From positions 1-64,000 of the forward strand of contig JAAXNY010000024.1 of the NCBI GenBank assembly GCA_013420905.1: a stretch of DNA of 64,000 bases. The letters are read 5' to 3'. Shown here in pieces: positions 55,501 through 64,000 of this stretch (position 1 is the first letter of the stretch; every line of letters begins with the position of its first letter). This DNA is from Collybia mongolica. Taxonomy: Eukaryota > Basidiomycota > Agaricomycetes > Agaricales > Clitocybaceae. The position numbers were made by a program, and so were the translations under genes. The notes under the pieces are model-generated. The model ran no database searches, was not told where the DNA came from, and saw only the letters and a program-made list of their open reading frames with translations.

Positions 55501-56487
55501 AAAGCACCTTTGTAAACAATGGGGAAAAGACCTATCAGAGATAGCATTAGACCAAGCGGAGCAAATTGTGAGTCTGGTGACACTGCCGCTTGTTTGACGA
55601 CAATATGTTCATCTTATTTTTACAGTATAAAGCACATTATCTTGAGATGTATGGAAACTCAAACAACGCATCTTGGGCATTGAGTTATACTGGTGCCTCA
55701 CAAAAGCTTAGTAAGCTCTTGAGGGTTCTATCTGATGATGAGGATGAGATACCTGTTGATGGCAGGGTGGGTTCATCAGCAACAACACCGTCGGGGGAGC
55801 CATGGCTGGAGGATTTCCGTGGTTATCTGAACTTGACAGACCAGCTAGGGAAGTTGACAATTGTTCAGTGGTGGGGGGTAACTATTCTCTACATTTTTAT
55901 TCCATTGGGCATTGTCTGACAACCCTTGTTATTTAGATCAATTCTGAATGTTACCCTGTCTGGGCTTCACTTGCCCATGACTACCTCGCCATTATGGCCA
56001 CATCAGTATCAAGTGAACGTGCTTTCTCAACTGCTAGAATCACGATCAGTAAGCGGCGTAATTGGCTTGGAGGAGATATTGTTGAAGCACTGCAGTTTCT
56101 GAAATGCTTTTATCAATGCGACCTCCTCTTTCGAGAAGCAGAAGACCCTTTGATTGCATCTGAGACTCAGCCAGATATACAAACACCATTGGAGGATCAT
56201 TCAAACGACAGCAAGAAGGGCTGGGATGAGCTGATAGAGGATGCTGATGCAGAACCTGTGGTGTTTGGTGGTCTTGATATGCAGGGTAATGATGATGATG
56301 ATGTCGTTATCGCAGAGTTTGACTAGAGTATTATTTTTGTGCAATAAGCCCCGGCCTGAGCCGTCCCAAGACCAAGCCAAGCCTAAGCCGTCCTCGACGG
56401 CCTGGCTTGAGTATCTTGCAGGCCCTTGTCCTAATAAGCCAGGCCGAAGCCCCGGCTTTCAGGCCAAGCCGGGCCGGAACATCACTA
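52518..56487 (+). mobile_element. hAT-superfamily DNA transposon (3.97 kb), inactive
   Basis: Left end TAGTGATGTGCTGGGCCCGG (52518 on) is the imperfect inverse of the right end, which reads TAGTGATGTTCCGGCCCGGC backward from 56487. Both ends continue into arrays of GGC/AAGCC-rich subterminal repeats (52530-52680 and 56345-56480). The interior encodes a hAT transposase with a C-terminal dimerisation domain. Flanking 8-mers are not clearly identical. Confidence 0.8.
52796..56326 (+). pseudogene. hAT transposase, multi-exon, with several stops
   Basis: The frame can be followed from MSDGISARPKRQAV (52796) to the TAG at 56324-56326 across many short introns. Recognisable parts are an RNase H-like segment (YFAVTGSWIDKM, KQTALLGFIRMSSAHNG), the WVTCNNATNNDTMM block, and the hAT C-terminal dimerisation domain (YPVWASLAHDYLAIMATSVS, SERAFSTARITISKRRNWLG) with an acidic tail. 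In-frame TGA codons at 52916-52918, 54096-54098 and 55131-55133 each break the protein and fit decay of Arg CGA codons. In relatives the WVTCNNATNND block reads CDNASNND, so a catalytic Asp appears changed to Asn. No BED zinc finger is visible. Confidence 0.78.
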
Positions 56488-56764
56488 CAAGTTGTCCGCA
56501 AACTCACATTCTTCGAAAATTTATACGCACCATAAGTGATCGTTTCCTCAACTCTACGAGAGCCAGGCATGGATGCTGTATTATTTCATTGTATTAATTT
56601 AGGTGTTTTCATTAGACACAGAGCTTTCCTCCCTGGCGTTTGTTGAGCCGCTGAGCGCGATAGGACGCGTCGCGACTGTCGGAGTTGCAAATAGTTCCGA
56701 TAGCCGATCCGTACACGCGTCGAAGAAAAAAAACTTCCGTCGTCTTTTGTTCCCCTCATAGCTG

Positions 56765-59300
56765 ATGTTCAGAACGTCCATTGCAGCCCGACTTGCTCGT
56801 CAAACTCTCCCTAACTCCTCACATACCCTGACAACTCTCTCAAGTATGCATCCACGTAACAAGAAGCCACGCCTTGCTGGTCCAACAACGAATTCGAATG
56901 GAATGAACGGTACAGCAGGCGGGACGACAAATGGTAGGAGGAGAATGGGGAGTACAGCTGTTGCTCGGATACATCCCACATCATATACGGAACAGCCTAC
57001 TGCTATTGACGTTGACACCAACGAAATCGCCAAGTCACGACATTTTTCGTCGCGGACATTTCAAGCAGCGCCTATATCGAGCGAGTCGAAGGCAGGGATT
57101 GCTCATGAGTTCATGTCGGATGTGCAGGCTGCTACTTTGGATGTATGTGAACTCTATTCTTGCTCATGAATTGCAATGACATCGGTCCAGCTTGCCCTTG
57201 CAGGTACGGACCTCCTCGTGCAAGCGAAAACAGGTACCGGAAAGACGATTGCCTTCCTACTTCCTGCCATCGAACGCCTTCTCAGCCTCCCTCCCTCCTC
57301 TATCCGCGGAACCTCCATCCTCGTTCTCGCTCCGACCCGTGAACTCGCGCTCCAAATAGAGGACGAAGCCCAGCTGCTGCTGGCACACCACAAACACCTC
57401 ACTGTCGGACACACTATTGGCGGGACGAACATAAACTCTTCGTATAACCTCCTCCTATCTACGCCACCAACTATCCTAGTTGCCACGCCCGGGCGATTAG
57501 TCGATTTACTGTCATCGCCTACACCGTCTCATTTGGCTGGAAAGCACACTGTTAGTGTAGCTGAACAGTTTTCGGCGCTCAAGGCGCTTATATACGATGA
57601 AGCAGATCGGCTGTTGGATCAGGGGTTCAAGAAAGAATTGGACGCGATCTTGAGGTATCTTCCGGACAAGAACAAGGTGCCGAGACAGGCTATGCTGTTC
57701 AGCGCGACAGTCAGTAAGGAAATTCGCGAGGTGAGTTTCTGGTTTTTACTTTTTGCGTGGGACGGTGTTCGAAGGTGGCGATAAATGGGTATACTGTACA
57801 ATACTTTCGTGCTTATCGTCTGGCTGGACTATACCCATGTCGCCATCTTTGATATTCTTCCCCAACTTCTACTATTATATCTATCTATGACTGCTGAGTT
57901 CGATGCTGACTTATTTTGTCTCTAATAGGTGGCCGCCAGCGCGCTCAACAAGGAGTACAAATTTGTTTCAACCCTCCTGGAGGATGAAGTAAATACACAC
58001 GAACATGGTACGCCCATCTTTCCACTTACATCGTTGGACCAACTAACCTCGCACACAGTCGCCCAATCATACATAATCACCCCCTTCGCCTCAACACTCT
58101 CCACCGCCCTACACATCCTCCGCACCGAACTTACAACGCACACCGCCTCGTCCCAGCCTGGTGCCAGGGGGATGCCCGCCTCTATCTCCAAGACAATCGT
58201 GTTCTTTCCGACGGCACGGCACGTCTCGCTCGCTGCGGAGTTATTCGAGGCCATCGCGAAGGCGGCCCCGGGAAGCCTGCCGCCGATATACGAGATTCAT
58301 TCGCGCAAGTCGCAGTCGGCGAGGACGAAGGCTGCGGAAGGCTTCAGGGACGCGACGTGTGGTGTGCTGTTGAGCTCTGACGTGGCTGCGCGGGGGATGA
58401 ACTTCCCTGGGTGAGTAGCTGTTTTTTTTTTGTTGGATCCGTGCAGCGCTCAAGCTTTGGGTTGCCCGAATCTGCGATATTGATCTAGTGGTTTTCTGTC
58501 TCTTGCCGATTTATTTCGTTCATCTTTACGTTGGATTTAGGTACTGACTTGTTTAATCCAGTGTCACACTGGTTCTCCAGCTAAACCTTCCTGCCGACGC
58601 CGAGCAGTACATCCATCGTCTCGGACGTACTGCTCGCGCCGGCGCTGCAGGCCGCGGCGTCTTAGTGCTTGACCCTTCCGAGGAAGTCTTCCTGCGCAAG
58701 AAAGACGTCCAGGGGCTAGGTCTAGCACAAGACACCGAGTTCCACACTAGCACATCCACCGCCCTCGTAGCCTGTTCGTCGGAAATCCGGCGCGTACTCG
58801 CTTCAGGCGCAGTGGACCGCGAGACGAAGGCGGCGGCGTACCGCGCGTGGCTGGGCTACTACAACGGCGCGGCAAAGGAGCTCAGGTGGAGCAAGGAGCG
58901 CGTCGTGCAGGAGGCGGGGGCGTATGCGCGCGAAGCGATTGGATGGGCTGGGGAGAATGCGCCGGATGTGGAGGCGCGCGCGGTTGGAAAGATGGGGCTG
59001 CGAGGTGTGTCGGGGTTGAATATCGTTTCAGGGAAGCAAGGTGGGCGGGGAGGCGCAAGGGAGGGGACGGGGAGACAGGCAGGTGGGAGGGGTGGTGCTG
59101 CGGCTGCCATCCGTGGACGAGAGCATAGTGGGCCAGGAGACGCGGGCGGGCGAATTGTGAATGTCGACGGAGCTGGAGCTGGGATTGGACGAAGTAGTGG
59201 TAATAACTATGCCAGAGGTGTTGGGGGTGGTGGTAGGGGAGGTTTTGGTCGACCAATAAGGGGAAGGGGCGGGCGTGGCGGACCAATGTACGCCCAATAG
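56765..59300 (+). CDS. Mitochondrial-type DEAD-box RNA helicase (MSS116-like), 5 exons
   Basis: Exons are 56765-57142, 57191-57730, 57929-58007, 58059-58410 and 58562-59300 (695 aa). The first 30 residues (MFRTSIAARLARQTLPNSSH on) are basic and amphipathic with no acidic residues, like a mitochondrial presequence. Helicase motifs in order are AKTGTGKT (I), APTRELA (Ia), TPGR (Ib), DEAD in YDEADRLLD (II), SAT (III), SSDVAARGMN (V) and HRLGRTARAG (VI). The C-terminal 80 residues are Gly/Arg-rich (RGG-like), suited to RNA binding. By homology to yeast Mss116 it should help intron splicing and translation in mitochondria. An upstream Q motif is not obvious at the exon 1/2 junction. The gene is intact and is the only conserved housekeeping gene in the window. 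Confidence 0.87.
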
Positions 59301-62300
59301 ATATAACATATTAGATGTTATTTAGGGGCCCGCTCCCTGCCTACTATAGAGCACGTATACTACAATAGAGTACAATATGGGGTTTAGGTAATCTAGATTT
59401 ATACCATACACAGTCCGAGACCCGACTTGGATTCCAATGTCTGAAGATGGTTCGTCCATAGAGACAGTAGTCTTTGGTACACTCTATTAGTGTATAATGA
59501 GTAAACTACCCCAGAACATGACAATCAAAATTGTACCTTCAGCCATTCCACTACCATTCATGCGTCTTTGGGTGTGATTTGCCCCTCAGTTGGGGTTTCT
59601 CGTAGTCCAATTCTCTGGAGCTGGTCTAACACCCAGTTGTTGGCTGTATCGGTCAGGCATATATGTTTTGCCCAGTATTTGACAGCATATCAAAGGCCAG
59701 CAGATGATGTGGTGTTGGTATTGGTTAGCTGACAAATGCATAGGAGAGATACCAGCCTACCCCCCAGTCTCTGCCTTCCCTAGGGATGAGAATAAATGGC
59801 TCCTCACTCTGCAAGAAAATAAACTCAAGATAGAGGGCCATTACTGGCAGATACAAGTCCTTATGTTTTTTTTTGACTAACTTTTCTTTATATTTCTAGA
59901 ACCAGGTTGTTACAATAGAACTAGCTATCCAGAATCTCTTCAACTTTATATTACTTTTTGTTGTTGATAAGTTTGGTTCTGGAACACTTGTCAGGCATTG
60001 TCTTAGAATTAGATTGCAGGGTACAGGGTAGCTTGACAACATGGAAGGCCTGATGGATGCACAACATGAAGATATAGTATGATCACACATTTGAGCTTGC
60101 CAGTTACTTGTTGCACTTCTGTAAGAGGTCATATTGCCAAGAGGCTCAGGCAGGGAGCAGTATACACAGTATGAACAGCTATGTGGGGAAGGGATGAGTA
60201 TAGAGCACTAGAGGCTTGATCATGAGTAGAGAACCCAATCCAAGTCTATTGCAAAGGTGCCCTTCCATGGAGAGGAAGGGGCACCTTACATACAGTACAT
60301 TGTGGCTACATCTCAAATAACAACAGAATCTGATATCAGTAACTCTACTGATGCAACAATCCATCTGTGATATATCAGTCCAGAGTAAACTACTATTTAT
60401 CAAGGAGTTAAGGCAATGCACCTCAGGATGATAGATGTAATAGTGAGGCTATGCAAGTTGTGCAATAGTGATCCTGATGGCTAGATGTGGGCAAACAAGT
60501 GATGCCCTTACAACTTCACCCATATCCATGGTGTATGATATCAGCAACTGCAAATGAATTTCCAATAGAAGTTGGTGTTTATAGATCCTATTGTTATATT
60601 TAGAATCATGTGACTTCTTGTCTCACATGCTGAATGCCACAACACCAAGCCACCTGTACTAGAGTTAGCTATACTGTTGCTAATACAACTGTTGTGGTCA
60701 TTCTGGTGCTTCATCTGGACACTTCTGGAACTTCCTTCCTCTTGGGTCTTTCTCATTCTAACACCCATACAAATATCTAACAACAAAAGGTAACCATATA
60801 TATCTAGGCACTTCCCTTAAAAACAAGTCAGCTGGTAAAGTAGGGACTCAGACTCTCAAAGATGGACTGTGTGAGAAACTTGAAAATGTAGATCCATATT
60901 TGTATATTCCAAATACACAACCAACTCAGTAGCTTCTCTGAGGACTTTACACTGAGCTACATGAGCCACACAGACCACACAGACAAATGCAGATGTCTGC
61001 AGACTGAGCTCAGACCCTGTTTGGCAGGGAGCCCTGCTTAATTACCAGAGCCAAGTCAAAGCTAAGTCCATAAATCCATATTGTTAGTTGGATGCTCAGA
61101 CCCAGCTTGGAACAACTCCTCATGAAGTCCATGCAGACTGTCCAGATTGCTTACTTAATCATAGTTACCATTGCTTGTTTAATGCACAAAAATGCAATAT
61201 TTTGAAGAGTTGAATACAAGGCCTCAAGTTACCTGTCATGTGCATAAAGCATGCAGATTAACCATTTGGCAATATGAACTTGTTAGTCCAAGCTACTTGT
61301 TATTATAATGACCCCCTGCTGCCTACTCTTGGCCATTACTGGCAATGGCTGAGTATTGTTGGTGGGTGCCACATCACCCATCAGCCTTTTTGTCAACCAC
61401 CACCACTATATCCCCAGTTGCACCTTCCATCACCTCCCTGCTTTATGATTGTGCACAACACTGCCAAATACAATGCCAGGTTCCATTGCCATGGATACCA
61501 CCACCCTCTCCTATACCTACCCCTCTCAGTGATAATGACAACTGCCAAATCACAAGCCATAAGAGCTGCAGCAAGAACCACAGAGGCACCTGCTACATTA
61601 CCAGTGACTGCCTGCCCACATCTGCTAGTGAGCAGCTAGTATGGTGGACATGGGTGGTGCAGTGGTGTATTCCATATGGTAGAACCATCACCTGGTGGCT
61701 GGGTGTGCACCCCTGGATGTGCTGTCTAGACCAAGTAGTGCCAACCTCCCCTGTGCCCAACCCTGTGCCCAAACCAGGTACTGTTAGTTGGATGCTCAGA
61801 CTTAGCTTGGAATAACTGTAATTTTTTTTTTAACAAAGATTCAATTAATTTTTAGCATTATTAAATTCTAAGTTAATGGATTTAAATGAAGAGTTATCTA
61901 GTTTAAATAGTCTTTCTTTTTCTGAAATAGGAGAAAAATATTTAAAATTAGTTGTAGCATTAACTAAAAGAACTCATGTTAATCACGACGCTTCTTGATC
62001 TTTTACCACCACCATCTGACCATGGGAATTTGTCCCTCCTGCACTAGGTCATCCCTAAACTACCTAACACCTCATCCCTAATTGACATCACCTTTCATCA
62101 GACCACTCTTTCGGCCTGGACCACCATCCTTTTATACCATATCCAAATTTTTAACTTATCAGAGCTGATCCTGACTATCTGCAGGGTCATCTCATCTTGC
62201 CTGTACTGGGGGCTTCACTAATCTGTTCACATCCACCTCATCAACTACCAGGCCACACGAGGACACCACAACTCTAGTACTCTGCTTTGTGCAGATCCTT

Positions 62301-62916
62301 AGGGAGCGTCACTGCCAACATTCTTGACAATTTATTTGTACTCGCTTAACCACTACACCCAAACACAAAAGGAGGAAGGGGTCTGGCCCCCAATCAGCTA
62401 CTGTCCCTGCACAGAGCACACCTCTTGGGGAGAATACCAGTTTATCAACCAATGGTGGGATTTGGCAGCCTCATTTTGAGGGGAGTCATTGCTTTGGGAG
62501 AGTGGTGTGGAACAGGGGGGGAAAGTAATAGGGGGGATTCAGGAGAGGGGGAGCAGGTTTGAGGTATGGGTTGTTCATTTAGTTTGGACATTTATCTTTG
62601 ACACTGGGGGGGAGTAATGGGTTTCCAGGGTGCCCTGAAAATACCAGGGGGGGAGTGGAATGGGGTACCAACGTGAAGGGAGGGGACCATGCCCCAACAA
62701 GCGAAGGCAAACCTTTAAGGCGTTGGGAGGTTCAGACATGGTACAGTACAATACCGTTGGACTGCAGGTATCCTCAGTCTAGACCAGTAATATGACCTGG
62801 AGAGCAACTTAGTGTACAGCTCCACCCTGATGGCTCATTACAGATTACTTAGTGGTAATAGGTGTTTATGCCCGCATGTAGCTGGGTCAAACCCATGCGC
62901 TTAATATTATTTGACC
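59301..62916. repeat. CpG-poor decayed repeat region without genes
   Basis: From about 59540 the DNA has very few CG dinucleotides and no ORF with domain-like content. It includes a mutated relative of the 49856 element end (CTTTACACT at 60945-60953 followed by degraded GGACTC-type motifs). A 36-bp direct repeat beginning TGTTAGTTGGATGCTCAGAC lies at 61082-61117 and 61782-61817. A G-rich segment occurs at 62450-62700. This looks like old, mutated transposon debris. Confidence 0.55.
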
Positions 62917-62940
62917 AAAAAAAAAAAAAAAAAAAAAAAA
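62917..62940 (+). repeat. 24-nt poly(A) tract, probable 3' end of a retroposed element
   Basis: An uninterrupted A24 follows a G-rich segment and ...ATTATTTGACC. The pattern suggests the 3' end of a LINE, SINE or processed insertion on the plus strand. No coding part of it was recognised. Confidence 0.45.
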
Positions 62941-63860
62941 GAAGGGCTACCCAATTGGTATATTTATATGTATTTGTATTTGTTTGTTCACCTCCAAACA
63001 TCATGATCAAAAGCAGCTCTCTTACTACAAGCATGGTACAAATGAATATCAAGTTTGTATATGACTTTGCCACAGCTAGCCAAACAAACAATACCATCAA
63101 AGTTCCCACAATATAAATCATTGCATATCTCAGCAACAACAAGGCCTATGGATATAATTTAAATTGCTGGTGTTAGATATAGTGAAGTAGTACCTCATGT
63201 ATATGTTTGTAAGTGTTTGTATTTGTCTTTATTTTTCTAAACCTCATCAACAACAAATTTCTTGCTACATATTGTAAATGAATACTGTCTGCATATCATT
63301 TCACCACACATCTGGCCAAACAAACAATAGTACTAAAGAAATTTCCCACAATGTAGATGATACTTATCTCAGCAAATACAAAGCTGATGGACATGCTACT
63401 ACTAGACATTGTAAAGCAATACATGATGTGTTTGTTTATGTGTGTTTGTAGTTGTTTGTACCCTTCCAAATCTCATTATCAACAACAACCTTTTTACTAC
63501 ATATTACAAATGAATATCATCTGTATATTACTTTGCCAACATCTGGCCAAACAAACAATATTAATGAAATTCCCACAATATAGATGATGCATATCTCAGC
63601 AAATACAAGGCTAACAGAAACAATTGAAATTGCTACTACCCCTAGACCTATGGAGGGGGTACACCAGGAAATGTATATTTATATTTGTTTGCCTTTCCAA
63701 ATTTGATTATAATCTCTTATTATATCTATTTTAATATCACATTTATATATTACTTGGCCATAAGCATAGCCAAACAAGTTAATATGGATGCTCCTGGAAT
63801 CTATAATGCTCAATATCTTGACAATGGCTAGCTATATAAGTATGGTTAAATATAGTATGT
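62941..63860. repeat. AT-rich tandem satellite, ~230-bp period, about four diverged units
   Basis: The anchor GCCAAACAA occurs at about 63079, 63315, 63546 and 63769, giving periods near 236, 231 and 223. Each unit also repeats TGTTTGTATTTGT, a CCAAAYCTCATYATCAACAA stretch, TTTGCCA and CCCACAATRTAGATGAT. Units have diverged by substitutions and small indels. The array may continue past the window end. Confidence 0.65.
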
Positions 63861-64000
63861 GATAATACAACAAAAAACACTTAACAGACATATGTACATT
63901 TGTTTGAACTTTATCTTTGATGATGATATTTCTATTTTTAGCATAACTGATAAGTTTTTGATTAACCCAGGATACAAGGCTAGAAATAAAATGTTAAATG

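Noticed and set aside
58859..59309. Minus-strand ORFs opposite the helicase C-terminus
   Set aside because: GC-rich Gly/Arg codons leave all frames open; only the plus-strand frame continues the DEAD-box protein.
61274..61815. Overlapping ORFs of 121 and 156 aa in the CpG-poor region
   Set aside because: His/Pro/Thr-rich, low-information sequence in degraded repeat DNA with no recognisable domain.

Overview
This is nuclear DNA of a filamentous basidiomycete, most likely an agaricomycete. The evidence is the genes with many ~50-60 bp GT..AG introns, F-box proteins of the 'PPEIL..IF ... W.L..ICSRWR.IA ... P.LW' type, a NACHT/NLR-type NTPase, a KDZ transposon with a cysteine-cluster transposase, and a secreted 'macrofage activating glycoprotein'-like gene. 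I cannot name a genus. About half of the window is transposable elements.

1-18949 holds two head-to-tail Ty3/Gypsy LTR retrotransposons on the minus strand that share one LTR. The shared LTR (4736-5950) and the right LTR (17735-18949) are 1215 bp each and nearly identical. They have TG..CA ends, a candidate primer-binding site two bases inside, and a polypurine tract at 5951-5960. The unit 4736-18949 is therefore one 14.2-kb element. It carries gag, protease and pol on the minus strand, and between pol and its 3' LTR it carries two plus-strand, intron-rich genes (6399-8353 and 8957-10413 region). Antisense cargo genes can keep their introns through an RNA intermediate, and this is the most unusual feature of the window. 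Each pol copy has a different lesion. The LTR leader contains an array of small hairpins with different stems and a constant CAAGY loop.

18950-25680 is a KDZ DNA transposon: a divergent accessory gene cut by the LTR element, a transposase gene with two CGA-to-TGA-type stops, and a second ORF ending in repeated SUMO-interaction-like motifs. Subterminal repeats and a tRNA-like sequence follow.

26-50 kb is the gene-bearing part: a secreted cysteine-rich protein (26239), four F-box/LRR-like genes (27520, 32666, 36163, 38487), a 62-aa knottin-like secreted peptide (41716), a GPI-anchored secreted glycoprotein (44584) and an NLR-like NACHT gene with one frameshift (46979-49516). They are separated by long stretches with no supported gene.

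49.8-56.5 kb holds a 1.35-kb TIR element, a 0.66-kb MITE-like element and a decayed hAT transposon (52518-56487). 56765-59300 is a five-exon mitochondrial-type DEAD-box RNA helicase. 59.3-64 kb is CpG-poor repeat debris, a 24-nt poly(A) tract and a ~230-bp tandem satellite.
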